Part shown: piece by piece, positions 1-7,789 of the stretch
Position numbering within the stretch: position 1 is the stretch's first letter
Layout of the letters: each line of letters begins with the position of its first letter
Virus record (IMG/VR): IMGVR_UViG_3300006917_000091
Location: 1-31,504 of that record
Direction: 5' to 3' (one strand)
Source of the DNA: a virus
Length of the DNA stretch: 31,504 nucleotides
Program-made: the position numbers and the translations under genes
The notes under the pieces: generated by a model
What the model was told of the DNA's origin: nothing
What the model saw: only the letters and a program-made list of their open reading frames with translations
Database searches by the model: none

Positions 1-57
1 AAACAATGGGGAAGCACCAACGAGAATATTTTTAGCATTACCTGCTGATTGTGCCAT
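1..57 (-). CDS. Tail protein, N-terminal 19 codons only (cut by left edge)
   Basis: An ATG at 57 on the minus strand opens a frame that runs off the left edge; the visible start is MAQSAGNAKNILVGASPLF. A strong Shine-Dalgarno (GGAGG, 66-70) lies about 8 nt upstream, so the start is well supported. The gene follows the tail-terminator-like gene, which is where a tail tube or sheath gene usually sits in tailed phages, and the 'NILVGASPLF' style of N-terminus is typical of phage tail-tube-like proteins. The assignment is inferred from position; the visible part is too short to identify a family. Confidence 0.6.
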   Translation of the reverse strand, partial: MAQSAGNAKNILVGASPLF

Positions 58-158
58 GAAGTTAACCTCCTATTTCATGAAATAAATATATATATTTGTG
101 GCTGGCTAGGCCCTTTCCTCTATGACTAATTTTAGAGTATAATACTGCCTAAAGCAAA
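58..158 (-). promoter_or_regulatory. Leader and candidate promoter of the truncated tail gene
   Basis: This 101-base gap holds a candidate minus-strand sigma-70-type promoter: TTGCTT (152-157), 17-base spacer, TAAAAT (129-134). The predicted leader would be about 65 nt. In the leader there is a perfect 14-bp palindrome (71-84, TATTTCATGAAATA) containing a three-codon start-stop frame (ATG AAA TAG) directly before the Shine-Dalgarno. The -35 match is weak (3 of 6), so the promoter is tentative. A dedicated promoter would fit the high expression expected of a tail structural gene. Confidence 0.4.
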
Positions 159-668
159 CTAGGCGAACCTGCCGTTATTGTCTGTAATTCTTGAATATTT
201 AACCTCAAGTATTACATCTGTTTCTAAAAATCCTTGAATTTCTTCTGATGGCTTTATTGGGGATATGTCTGCTATAAATATGCTATGGAACTTAAATCTG
301 TCTGATAATCCAGACCAATAATTTATATCCTCCGCCGAATCATCCATTCTTCTAAATTCATCCATCATAAAATTTCTTATTTCTACTACATCAGCCAGAT
401 CGGTGGCATATATAGTAAACAATATTTGTTCACAGCATATCAACCAATTGTTCTCATAAGATATTCCTATTTTGTCGTAAACTATATGCTTCTTGCCGCT
501 CAAAAATTGATTCATTTCTGGAGCCTGCTGAATTGGGATAAGCGGAATCATAGTTTCTTTAATATTATCTGAATAATAATCATTTGCATCGAATATGTTT
601 GCAGCTTTTAATTTATTCCAAAGGTACTTTCTTAACTCAAACATTGCATCTAATTTATAGTTAGGCAT
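159..668 (-). CDS. Putative tail terminator / tail completion protein
   Basis: This 169-residue protein shows no motif that names it outright. Size, alpha/beta composition (N-terminal helix about 5-25, a 'CEQILFTIYATD' strand-like segment near 80-90, an acidic 'MMDEFRRMDDSAEDIN' stretch near 100-115, terminal strands) and position after the connector genes and just before a tail gene match the tail-terminator slot of long-tailed phages. The ATG overlaps the end of the upstream gene by 8 nt, with a GGGGG purine run upstream, so translation is probably coupled. Function is inferred mainly from gene order. Confidence 0.5.
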   Translation of the reverse strand: MPNYKLDAMFELRKYLWNKLKAANIFDANDYYSDNIKETMIPLIPIQQAPEMNQFLSGKKHIVYDKIGISYENNWLICCEQILFTIYATDLADVVEIRNFMMDEFRRMDDSAEDINYWSGLSDRFKFHSIFIADISPIKPSEEIQGFLETDVILEVKYSRITDNNGRFA

Positions 669-1452
669 TTGCTACCCCCGAAAATGCTGCTAACAATGCT
701 GCTTCAGCTTGGCTGGCAACAGAGTTTGGAGAAAATCTATATTGAACTTTTTTAATACTAACTGGAGTGTCTAGTGCTCTTGTCATAGCAGAATTAAATA
801 ATCTTTGAAACCCAGATTTTTTTATTGACATATTGACAAGATTTCCAGTAAAGAAGTGTTTGTATGCGGATATAAATGAATTTTTTGTTGCTACTCCTCC
901 AGGTTTTGTTACAGTTACCGATTGTCCTTTTGGCATGAATATAGTTTCCCCATCTAATTCAAACACTAATCTTTCTGAAGATCTTGGAGTAATAATAACA
1001 GTTTTACCCTGCTCCATTACTTCTGCTTTTTTTATAAACACATGTCTATTCCGTGACCCTTTTGCTGGCACAAAAGATTTTGAATCCATTAATTCATAAT
1101 TAACAGTAAATCCTAAACCAATATCAGAGATTCTATTTAATTTAAATAATCTAGCTTCTTTTATTCCAGTTTGGTCCCATTCATATACGTGATGTAATGA
1201 TTTTGGAGATACTGTAGCTTTTGAATCTATGTAATCGCCAAAATCTTTATCTATCTGATTGAATATAGTATTATTAAAAGATTTTTGAAATGCTGGATTA
1301 GAAGTTAGCTTTGCTAGCACATTTGTTTTATAAAATATTGCTGCAGATATTTGAGCTACAGTAGAATCTTTTATAGCACCACTGACTGGCTGTCCAGCCA
1401 TTAGTTTAACTAATCCGCTAGCAGCCTGAAGTGCCATTACTTCAGAAGCCAA
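661..1452 (-). CDS. Putative neck / head-tail joining protein
   Basis: 263 residues, beginning at TTG (1452) with a GGAGA Shine-Dalgarno about 9 nt upstream; an in-frame ATG at 1437 is an alternative. It overlaps the preceding gene by 11 nt. The N-terminal third is helical and alanine-rich. The central part has 'HHVYEWDQTG' (about residues 87-96) followed by beta-rich sequence and basic segments ('KGSRNRHVFIKK', 'SIKKSGFQRLF'). Phages often place an HK97 gp10-like neck protein between the connector/stopper and the tail terminator, and this fits that slot. I do not recognise the family with certainty. Confidence 0.5.
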   Translation of the reverse strand: MASEVMALQAASGLVKLMAGQPVSGAIKDSTVAQISAAIFYKTNVLAKLTSNPAFQKSFNNTIFNQIDKDFGDYIDSKATVSPKSLHHVYEWDQTGIKEARLFKLNRISDIGLGFTVNYELMDSKSFVPAKGSRNRHVFIKKAEVMEQGKTVIITPRSSERLVFELDGETIFMPKGQSVTVTKPGGVATKNSFISAYKHFFTGNLVNMSIKKSGFQRLFNSAMTRALDTPVSIKKVQYRFSPNSVASQAEAALLAAFSGVANA

Positions 1453-1867
1453 TTTGCTGATTCTCCGATCTCTTTAATGACGTGTTATATCCAACAACTA
1501 ATCCGAATGGATCTGTTATTGGCGTTGATCCGACTACCTCAAATATAGTTGGAGTATCAGTTGGATAGTTTAACTCAATCCAAATTGAATTGCCTTCCGA
1601 ATCTCGTACATTACCAACTTTTTCTCTTTGAGTTAATCTTTCAATAGTTCTTACTTCTATATATTGTTGATTTTCATATTTATTAGAAAATGTTTGTTTG
1701 TCTAAATTTCTAGTCGTGCTCTGGCTTATGATGCCACGAGCATAGCATGGAATTGTTTTATAATACATAAATTGTCTTTTCATGACCCCTGTATCTGGAT
1801 CTTGCTCTTCTTCTTGTCTATATACATCTATGGTCATGGCCAAAAGCCCATCAACTATGCTAAACAT
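1442..1867 (-). CDS. Putative head closure / stopper protein
   Basis: 141 residues. Its ATG shares one base with the upstream stop (TAATG), indicating translational coupling. It looks like the small beta-barrel head-closure proteins that follow the adaptor in many siphoviruses and myoviruses: 'MTIDVYRQEEEQDPDTGVMKRQF' near the N-terminus, then short strands, a 'NVRDSEGNSIWIELNYPTDTP' segment and a C-terminal 'FEVVGSTPITDPFG' that reads like the last barrel strands. The role (sealing the portal channel and docking the tail) is inferred from order (adaptor, this gene, neck, tail terminator) and size. Confidence 0.5.
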   Translation of the reverse strand: MFSIVDGLLAMTIDVYRQEEEQDPDTGVMKRQFMYYKTIPCYARGIISQSTTRNLDKQTFSNKYENQQYIEVRTIERLTQREKVGNVRDSEGNSIWIELNYPTDTPTIFEVVGSTPITDPFGLVVGYNTSLKRSENQQIGF

Positions 1868-2850
1868 TAGAACACAACCATTTGTGTCACAACATAATCA
1901 AGAAGTAATTTATCTGCATATGCTGATCCTGTTCCTGTAAAAGCATCTGATGCAAATTCAAAATCCCAATCTGTTGTAGATATTTTATTTACGTACCTAT
2001 CTCTCCATGCACGATCTTTTGAAAAATAAGATCGCATAATTTCTATTGTAGCTTGCTCTACTTCGTCTGGAACATCATCCCAACCAAATCTGGCATAAAC
2101 ATCATAATGTTTTCCACGTTTAAATATATTTGGATTTGAGTCATAAATTGTTGGAGGAACCATTCCATTAGCAATATATGTATCGTTATCCAGAATGCTT
2201 GATTGATTTATTTTAATTCCAAATCCACTTGTTGTTGGTTCTACTACAAAACCTAAATTATTAACATTGTTTAAATTATCTATTAATAAAGAATCATTAA
2301 CATGTAGCGTATGTAAATTATTTATTTTTCTTGTTAATGGCAATGTATCTGAGTCATTACCCATAATTGTCATAGTGTCATCAAATAAATTAAATTTTTG
2401 TCCAGTGTAGTATTCTACTTGCTTTCTAGCGTACTTCTCCGCCATTCTTAATTCATGATAAGTTTTATTATTTGGATCATTTGAATCAGATCCCAATCCT
2501 AAATCTTCAATAGCTTCTTCTATAGAAATATATGGTGTTACTACATCTACATATGTTATATGTGTCGATATTTCATTATTATATTCGTATGTCCACTCTA
2601 TTTTAAATTTTCTATCTCTGCCTACAAACGCTACTGGGAAATAAAAACTATACACTCCAAAATCTGTTTCTTCTTGTTCTGCAATAGTATTATATATGAT
2701 TGAGTTGGGATTAATTGATGGCAATATTAATGGATCTTGAGTAATGTCATAAACTTTAACTATAACATCGGAATCAGTAATAACTGGCTCTCCCCTATAA
2801 TATAGTTTTGCCTTTATTGCTGTACTACGTCCTTTATATATCTCTGCCAT
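1867..2850 (-). CDS. Head-tail connector (adaptor) with extra N-terminal beta domain
   Basis: 327 residues. The C-terminal part (about 110-327) has the helical pattern of gp6-like head-tail adaptors: 'YISIEEAIEDLGLG' opens it, then 'ELRMAEKYARKQVEYYTGQKF', and it ends 'VEQATIEIMRSYFSKDRAW...'. Before it lies an about 100-residue beta-rich domain ('STAIKAKLYYRGEPV', 'VIVKVYDIT', 'FGVYSFYFPVAFVGRDRKFKIEW') resembling an Ig-like or BppU-N-type fold. Adaptors are usually 100-200 residues, so this looks like a fusion. No clear Shine-Dalgarno precedes the ATG, which lies 9 nt after the upstream stop, so coupling is possible. Confidence 0.6.
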   Translation of the reverse strand: MAEIYKGRSTAIKAKLYYRGEPVITDSDVIVKVYDITQDPLILPSINPNSIIYNTIAEQEETDFGVYSFYFPVAFVGRDRKFKIEWTYEYNNEISTHITYVDVVTPYISIEEAIEDLGLGSDSNDPNNKTYHELRMAEKYARKQVEYYTGQKFNLFDDTMTIMGNDSDTLPLTRKINNLHTLHVNDSLLIDNLNNVNNLGFVVEPTTSGFGIKINQSSILDNDTYIANGMVPPTIYDSNPNIFKRGKHYDVYARFGWDDVPDEVEQATIEIMRSYFSKDRAWRDRYVNKISTTDWDFEFASDAFTGTGSAYADKLLLDYVVTQMVVF

Positions 2851-2859
2851 TTATAAGGT

Positions 2860-3255
2860 TTAGTTATAGTACTCTTGTACCTCTCTTGGCGAAGCCAATC
2901 TAAACCCTTCCTCCTTGTCAAAAATTTGCTGTGCCTTTTCGCTTGGCATTGCAACAAACGGATGATCCTTGGTAAATGTATAACCTAGAACATCATATCT
3001 GTAATTATTTCTAGTCATTCTTACAAGTACTGCATCCTTGTCAACTTCTTGAGCAGGATCAAATTTTGGAAGAACTTCTACCTCTTCTTTATTATCTTCA
3101 ATATTTTTAATTGTATTTTGATATACGGACCATGTAACGCCTTCTTCTGCTAGTGCTGCGATAACGTCTGCTTTGTTTTTTAGTCCTTCGGTGTCTACGG
3201 CAAAGTCTTCAGCAATTTGCTTTAATTCTTTTACCTTCAATGTGTCAAATGACAT
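2860..3255 (-). CDS. SAP/Rho-N-like small head protein
   Basis: 131 residues starting at an ATG with an AAGGAG Shine-Dalgarno 6 nt upstream. Residues 5-42 ('LKVKELKQIAEDFAVDTEG...KADVIAALAEEGVTW') have the two-helix pattern of SAP/Rho N-terminal domains, a small nucleic-acid-binding fold found in several phage head-region proteins. Residues 45-70 are an acidic linker. The C-terminal part ('VLVRMTRNNYRYDVLGYTFTKDHPFVAMPSEKAQQIFD') resembles domains in small proteins encoded after phage capsid genes. It has its own promoter after the capsid terminator. Possible roles are head decoration or a connector accessory; neither is shown. Confidence 0.6.
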   Translation of the reverse strand: MSFDTLKVKELKQIAEDFAVDTEGLKNKADVIAALAEEGVTWSVYQNTIKNIEDNKEEVEVLPKFDPAQEVDKDAVLVRMTRNNYRYDVLGYTFTKDHPFVAMPSEKAQQIFDKEEGFRLASPREVQEYYN

Positions 3256-3282
3256 ATTATCTCCTTAATATTAGGTCTATTA

Positions 3283-3291
3283 ATTATAGCA
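3283..3291 (-). promoter_or_regulatory. Extended -10 promoter for the connector/neck operon
   Basis: The minus strand reads TGCTATAAT, a full TGn extended -10 element with a perfect TATAAT. It lies about 28 nt upstream of the ATG at 3255 and just downstream of the capsid terminator, a logical place to restart transcription. No convincing -35 was seen, as is usual for extended -10 promoters. Confidence 0.6.
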
Positions 3292-3307
3292 TTAGTAGAT
3301 TAAAAGT

Positions 3308-3339
3308 AAAAGCCCCCAAAAATTAATTTGGGGGCTTTT
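3308..3339 (-). terminator. Strong stem-loop terminator after the major capsid gene
   Basis: A perfect 13-bp inverted repeat (3308-3320 with 3327-3339; core AAAAGCCCCCAAA) with a 6-nt AT loop lies 22 nt beyond the capsid stop codon. On the minus strand the GC stem is followed by TTTTACTTTT, a usable U-rich tail. The plus side also carries a T run, so it could act in both directions. It would separate the abundant capsid transcript from the connector genes. Confidence 0.85.
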
Positions 3340-3361
3340 TTGCAGTTTAATTCCTATTTAA

Positions 3362-4396
3362 TTAGGAAGCAACCTTAACGTTCTTAACAACGACCCAAGC
3401 ATCTGCTTGTTCAATTTGAGCTCCAACACGAGTATACATTGTATATTCGATAGAGTCCTTCTTTGGCCAGAAGAAACGATAGACAGTGACATCACGCTTG
3501 ATACCAATAACAACGTTATTTGGGAATGTCAAGTGGATATCGCCCTGATCTGAATCAGCGCCCTGAGTTTCCTTAAGCAAAGGAACTTCAACAATCGGAA
3601 TACCGAATGCGAATGGAGCTGTGAATCCTGCTGGGCCACCAAGACCTGCTGTATCGCCACGGATAATGCTTGCTGCAATATCTTGTGGGTTTACGTTCTG
3701 GATATTTTGTGATGTTGAATACAAATAATCCTGAATTAGGTTTGATCCAGAAAGGAAGCGAAGGTCTGGACGACGTTGCTTGTACTTTCTTGGAAGTGCC
3801 TTGAGGGCATTATTGAAGACTTCACGGGAGATGTTAGCGCCATCGGCGTCAACAACGTGACCGTTTGCCTTTGCAATCTTTACAATGCCATCAAAAGCTT
3901 TGTATAGATTGTCAGATGAGAGAGATGTATCACCATTAAGAACTACATCTTCAAGATCATTACCAGCCTGTGTTGCCATCAGACGTGCAATGTGGTCTTC
4001 TAGATCGGCACCTTCGATATTGTCTTCGAGAGACTCTGTTGAAAGTTCCCAATCAAGACGTAGCTTCTTGGTTGTAAGAGAGATCTTTGAGAATTGTACG
4101 GCAGCGTTTGTGCCAGTATTCTCAGCTTCAGAAGCAAGCTTCATAAGCTTCTCACCTACGCCAATACGATCAATCTCAGTCGTATCAGCTCGCATGCGAA
4201 CTGTACGTGCTAATTTACCGACTACTGTTGCATCGAACATGTAATCGAGGAATCGTGCAGACTGCTCTGGATTTAGTAGACCGCCTTTACCTTCGGATCC
4301 AACGTGGATACCGTCGGTGGGATCTGCTGCTCCAACCATGCTACCTGTCATGGTAGTATCGGCTGCTGCTGCTTTAGCTAATAGTTCATTACTCAT
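3362..4396 (-). CDS. Major capsid protein, HK97 fold
   Basis: 344 residues, the usual size for an HK97-fold shell protein. The N-terminal arm (about 1-40) is small-residue-rich. 'LLNPEQSARFLDYMFDATVVGKLARTVRM' (about 40-68) resembles the E-loop start of XkdG/phage-N-type capsid proteins. 'LSTESLEDNIEGADLEDHIARLMATQAGNDLEDVVLNGD' is the spine helix and P-domain signature, and 'RFFWPKKDSIEYTMYTRVG...ADAWVVVKN' is the standard C-terminal A-domain ending. The start has an AGGTAGGTG Shine-Dalgarno-like element about 11 nt upstream. It directly follows the protease-scaffold gene, and a strong terminator follows it. Codon and base use look less AT-rich than in neighbouring fibre genes, consistent with high expression. 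Confidence 0.93.
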   Translation of the reverse strand: MSNELLAKAAAADTTMTGSMVGAADPTDGIHVGSEGKGGLLNPEQSARFLDYMFDATVVGKLARTVRMRADTTEIDRIGVGEKLMKLASEAENTGTNAAVQFSKISLTTKKLRLDWELSTESLEDNIEGADLEDHIARLMATQAGNDLEDVVLNGDTSLSSDNLYKAFDGIVKIAKANGHVVDADGANISREVFNNALKALPRKYKQRRPDLRFLSGSNLIQDYLYSTSQNIQNVNPQDIAASIIRGDTAGLGGPAGFTAPFAFGIPIVEVPLLKETQGADSDQGDIHLTFPNNVVIGIKRDVTVYRFFWPKKDSIEYTMYTRVGAQIEQADAWVVVKNVKVAS

Positions 4397-4414
4397 TAGT
4401 TATTTTCACCTACC

Positions 4415-5755
4415 TTATTTTATCAATTCACTAACGGAACCGAGGAAAGTGCCGTTCCATTTTGATTTTTTTATTGTTACTTCCCGTGACCCGCCAAGGT
4501 CAGAGGACTTCTTAATTGCAGTCTCAGATTCGACTGCGTCCACTCTCTTTTCTACACCTTCAATAGTATTCTTAATTGATTCTACTGCGGTAGAGAGTGC
4601 TGTATGTTTTTCTGCTAATTCTGAAATTCGAGCATCTACGCCCTTGCTAAACGTTTCAACAGTTTCTTTAATTGCTGAAACCTGAGCGGCATTTGCCTCA
4701 GAGGCCTTTTCCAAAGTCTCCGAGAAGAAGCCTTTAAGGTCGCCTAGCATTTTTGCAAAATCAGGTTCTACAACCTCTGTTGCTTCGGCTGCTGTTTCCA
4801 GAACTTCGGCAGAAGTGTTTTCTTCTGTAGAGACTACTTCTTCAGACTTTTCTACTTCAGCTACTGGTGCTTCAACTTCGACTTCAGCTTGAGCTGGAGC
4901 TTCTTGTCCTGGCACACGTAACTTTTCAACAGTCTCTTCGGTAGCTGTTGTGGTTTCTAAATTTTCCACTTCATTACCTCCTTCTGCGTTTGCCTGTTTT
5001 GCAATTTTTACATCAGGCAACGTGTTTAATCTTGACTTATATAAATCAAGAATCTTATCTATTTCTTTTGCTTTGTTTGTATCGTTTGATTCCACCCAAC
5101 CAATAAGTTCTGTTTTCTTACCAGTTACTGGTGAAATATACTCAGCTTCTGTTGACATAAATACAGAATCGCTATCTGCACAATAAAAAATATTTTCCAT
5201 TTTGACATCTGCAGCAATGCCTTTGAAAATCATTTGACCATTGACTTTTTCAATTGACAATATGTTGCATAATTCATTTGCTGGAGAATCTACTATTGAC
5301 AATTCAACAAGTGAGTAATCCTTAATAAAGCGAACAGATTCTCCTGTTGCTTTGTTCATTTCTGTTTCTGAATCTATAATTTTTCCGCCGATTGAAAATC
5401 CTTGTAGTGTTCCATCTAATACTTTTTCCCAGGTATCTTGAGCACCCTTTGAAATATATGCATCTACATAAACACCATTGTAAAATTCTTTTGATTTTGG
5501 ATCATAGTATGTTTCTGGTCTAAATGAAACAACTTTACCAACTGCGGTTGGCTGATGCATTTCTCTTAGATTGCCACGGAAATTTTCAAAAGCTTTCATG
5601 CTTGCTTCCATCGTGACAACATCACCAGTCTGGTCAAGGTTGTCTAATGTTGCGAACCCTGAGACTGTTCTTTTTTCTCTATTGACCTTCGTGAAAGGAA
5701 CTGCTAAATTAATAACATTTCCCTCAGAAGACCAATGTGATTTTTCAATGGTCAT
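4415..5755 (-). CDS. Prohead protease fused to capsid scaffold
   Basis: 446 residues. Residues about 14-172 form an XkdF/HK97-type prohead serine protease: His67 in 'REMHQPTAVG', Ser121 in 'LQGFSIGGKI', and an acidic third residue in 'LVELSIVDSPAN' (Glu151 or Asp156). Residues about 250-335 are a low-complexity Glu/Ala/Val linker. Residues about 335-430 form a long helical coiled coil ('LGDLKGFFSETLEKASEANAAQ', 'VESIKNTIEGVEKRVDAVESE'), as in delta-domain/scaffold proteins, followed by a basic tail. The product would build the procapsid and then digest its own scaffold. The portal gene precedes it and the capsid gene follows. No Shine-Dalgarno precedes the ATG; a promoter 8 nt upstream suggests a leaderless mRNA. 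Confidence 0.9.
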   Translation of the reverse strand: MTIEKSHWSSEGNVINLAVPFTKVNREKRTVSGFATLDNLDQTGDVVTMEASMKAFENFRGNLREMHQPTAVGKVVSFRPETYYDPKSKEFYNGVYVDAYISKGAQDTWEKVLDGTLQGFSIGGKIIDSETEMNKATGESVRFIKDYSLVELSIVDSPANELCNILSIEKVNGQMIFKGIAADVKMENIFYCADSDSVFMSTEAEYISPVTGKKTELIGWVESNDTNKAKEIDKILDLYKSRLNTLPDVKIAKQANAEGGNEVENLETTTATEETVEKLRVPGQEAPAQAEVEVEAPVAEVEKSEEVVSTEENTSAEVLETAAEATEVVEPDFAKMLGDLKGFFSETLEKASEANAAQVSAIKETVETFSKGVDARISELAEKHTALSTAVESIKNTIEGVEKRVDAVESETAIKKSSDLGGSREVTIKKSKWNGTFLGSVSELIK

Positions 5756-5763
5756 ATGTGTAT

Positions 5764-5792
5764 ATTATAGGCTTTTATATATCTAAAGGCAA
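5764..5792 (-). promoter_or_regulatory. Promoter giving a near-leaderless mRNA for the protease-scaffold gene
   Basis: The minus strand shows TTGCCT (5787-5792), a 17-base spacer and a perfect TATAAT (5764-5769). Exactly 8 bases separate the -10 element from the ATG at 5755, so transcription would start at or within a base or two of the start codon. No Shine-Dalgarno is present. The same 8-base spacing occurs at the genes starting at 7726 and 13537. Confidence 0.7.
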
Positions 5793-5799
5793 ATAAGTA

Positions 5800-5819
5800 G
5801 TTGAGTAGGACTACTCAAC
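5800..5819 (-). repeat. Inverted repeat spanning the portal stop codon
   Basis: A perfect 9+2+9 inverted repeat (GTTGAGTAG, GA, CTACTCAAC) covers the last codons and TAG stop of the portal gene and lies just upstream of the protease promoter. As RNA it would fold with an effective 4-nt loop. There is no T run after it on the minus strand, so it is a weak terminator candidate; an operator or mRNA 3' stabiliser is as likely. Confidence 0.6.
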
Positions 5820-7391
5820 CTGTCTACCGTCGCCTTTTGCATTTCTGCCTTCCCCTGAATTATCTGGAGAATTTGCAGATCTATTTTGGTCTCTTTCACG
5901 ACTTTGCATTGCTTGAGCTTTAATTTCAGCGGCCTGCGCCTGTAAATCAACTGGCTTATCTCCGCCTTCTCTTGGCACTAACCCCATTCTCAATCTAATT
6001 TCATTAGGAGTCATTACCTGGAATCTTAAATATCTCTCATCAATTTTTGACTGGGTATCAGAATCTGTCAAGCTTAATTCATTAAATTTAAGCTGGAGTG
6101 CATCTGTCATTTCCATAATAATTCTATTTAATTTCTTTTCTAGAATATCTTGTGCTGGGGCACATACCTGCTCTTTAAATGTTTTATCTGCATCCCTGGC
6201 ATTTGCTAAAGATATTCCTGTGGCTGTTCCAATTTTATTTATTGGAACACGATGAGCCATTAATATTTCATCTCTATTTGATTGTCTATAAATATTAAAT
6301 GAAGACTCTTGAGCACCTGCCTCAATTGGTTCCATTTTAAATTCAGTTTTTGAATCTGGAGAATCTGGAGGCAATGGTATATATAAAGATCTGTGGTTTT
6401 TTCCACGAAGTCCAACCTGGAAAAATTCTAATAATTTACGTTCAGACTCTGGTGATAATTTAGCACCTTTAACGGTGATAATATATCTTGGGACTGCCTT
6501 ATTTTCAAAATAATCTAAGTTATATTTTCCAGCAAATTCATTTCCAGCCATTGCGCTTTGGGCTGCAATAATATCTGGAATTCCATAATAATTATTTTTT
6601 GGAGTATATTTCTTTAAATGAATAATTTCATTTGGTCTATCAGTAGCTCCAGCTATTGGATTTGCAGTTTCTTGATCTCCAAAATTACGGAAAAAAACTG
6701 CTTTGCCGTAAAGTAATTGTACAAAGCCATCTCTTAAACGTCTAACACGCATGGTCTTTGAAGGAATATGTCCTATATATCCTATTTTCCCAGCAGTAGT
6801 TCTACCTATTTCTAAATAGCCATTTCCTGTTGCTTCTACGTCTGTGTAGAACTTAATTAAAGTTTCTTTAAATGTTTCTTCTTCATTGCAATCTTCTAAC
6901 CACTCATGCAAATCTTGTTTAATTCTAGAAAGTTTTCTACGGGCACGTTCTAATTGTTTTTCGTCTTCAATACCGTCCAACAAATCATTTGTCTTTTTTG
7001 TTTCTACAAAATCAAATCCTAAACCAACAATGTTGGCAACCTTAGCATTAATTGCTGCATAATTATATGGAGATATCTCGTATATTGTAGATAAATAATC
7101 TAAATTATATTCAGGCATAACAAGATCAAATAATGCATATCCACTAACTGCCTGCTGTATTAATAACTGTTGAGTTGCTGTTCCTTCTGTTCCAACAAAT
7201 TTTTTCTGTATATCTCTACTTACTCTTCTTCTAACTGCAGGGCTTAAACCATTTAGCTTTAATATATCTTCGCCTTCAATAGAAAACGGATCTTGATTAT
7301 TATTAATAGATGGGGTATTAAATTTCATCCAATCTGCTACATTAGATATTTCAATGTCTTGACTTGGTGTATCTTCTTCGTATTCAATCAT
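5811..7391 (-). CDS. Portal protein
   Basis: 526 residues, matching the PBSX/HK97-type portal family (Phage_portal). Visible family features are 'SPYNYAAINAKVANIVGLGFDFVE' in the N-terminal half, 'TGNGYLEIGR' (about 190), 'IHLKKYTPKNNYYGIPDIIAAQSAM' (about 265-285), 'FENKAVPRYIITVKG', and the 'QSNRDEILMAHRVPINKIGTATGISLANARDADKTFKEQVCAP' segment that leads into the stem/crown. It forms the dodecameric DNA channel at one capsid vertex. The C-terminus is a Gln/Arg/Asp-rich tail. Its ATG overlaps the previous stop in an ATGA arrangement, indicating coupling with the 112-residue protein. Protease, capsid and connectors follow in the standard order. Confidence 0.93.
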   Translation of the reverse strand: MIEYEEDTPSQDIEISNVADWMKFNTPSINNNQDPFSIEGEDILKLNGLSPAVRRRVSRDIQKKFVGTEGTATQQLLIQQAVSGYALFDLVMPEYNLDYLSTIYEISPYNYAAINAKVANIVGLGFDFVETKKTNDLLDGIEDEKQLERARRKLSRIKQDLHEWLEDCNEEETFKETLIKFYTDVEATGNGYLEIGRTTAGKIGYIGHIPSKTMRVRRLRDGFVQLLYGKAVFFRNFGDQETANPIAGATDRPNEIIHLKKYTPKNNYYGIPDIIAAQSAMAGNEFAGKYNLDYFENKAVPRYIITVKGAKLSPESERKLLEFFQVGLRGKNHRSLYIPLPPDSPDSKTEFKMEPIEAGAQESSFNIYRQSNRDEILMAHRVPINKIGTATGISLANARDADKTFKEQVCAPAQDILEKKLNRIIMEMTDALQLKFNELSLTDSDTQSKIDERYLRFQVMTPNEIRLRMGLVPREGGDKPVDLQAQAAEIKAQAMQSRERDQNRSANSPDNSGEGRNAKGDGRQVE

Positions 7392-7726
7392 TTTTTACCC
7401 AACTTTTTCATTTCATCTTTATAAACGCCAATATCTAATTCGTCAGGAACTAGTCCAAGTGCTAGTCTTGTCTTTTGACGCTGAAATTCTTCGTCATCTA
7501 TTTGCCTACTACCTTCTAAAAACTTAGGCTTTCCCTCGTCAATTCCATAACTTCTTACCGCCTGTGCAAGCAAATTTATTCTAGATCTATCTCCGTACAT
7601 TGACTGTATTGATAAGAAATTTTTATCATCATCACCTATCCATCGGCCATCTGGCATTTCCCATACATATACGCCAAGTCTGGTTTCTCCAGTCTTTATT
7701 TTTGATCCAAGCTTTTTAATTTCCAT
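7388..7726 (-). CDS. Small protein encoded directly upstream of portal, function unknown
   Basis: 112 residues. The central 'VYVWEMPDGRWIGDDDKNFLSIQSMYGDRSRINLLAQAVRSYGI' and 'FQRQKTRLALGLVPDELDIG' look like a small conserved phage protein, but I cannot attach a function. The pattern (short strands, then a helix, then a polar helix with 'DDEEFQRQKTRLA') suggests a compact soluble protein. It is coupled to the portal gene by an ATGA overlap, so a role in portal assembly or packaging is a reasonable inference. The ATG lacks a Shine-Dalgarno and sits 8 nt from an extended -10 element, so its mRNA is probably leaderless. It marks the start of the head operon. Confidence 0.75.
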   Translation of the reverse strand: MEIKKLGSKIKTGETRLGVYVWEMPDGRWIGDDDKNFLSIQSMYGDRSRINLLAQAVRSYGIDEGKPKFLEGSRQIDDEEFQRQKTRLALGLVPDELDIGVYKDEMKKLGKK

Positions 7727-7734
7727 AGGTTACT

Positions 7735-7743
7735 ATTTTACCA
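7735..7743 (-). promoter_or_regulatory. Extended -10 promoter for the head operon (leaderless type)
   Basis: The minus strand reads TGGTAAAAT, an extended -10 element. Eight bases (7727-7734) separate it from the ATG at 7726, which has no Shine-Dalgarno. This predicts a leaderless mRNA beginning with the pre-portal gene and running into the portal gene. Confidence 0.65.
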
Positions 7744-7766
7744 CTTTCAAAGTCTCAAGTCTAGGG

Positions 7767-7789
7767 TTTTGTCAAGTATTATGACAAAA
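7767..7789 (-). terminator. Stem-loop after the LamG-type gene
   Basis: TTTTGTCA (7767-7774) and TGACAAAA (7782-7789) form a perfect 8-bp stem with a 7-nt loop, directly after the stop codon of the LamG-type gene (7790). The minus-strand 3' flank is not T-rich, so termination would be weak. It sits at the boundary between the adhesin block and the head operon and could instead be a processing or operator site. Confidence 0.45.

Noticed and set aside
58-158. tRNA or small RNA gene in the gap
   Set aside because: No acceptor/T-arm pairing and no GTTCnAnnC motif; palindromes there fit a promoter and leader better.
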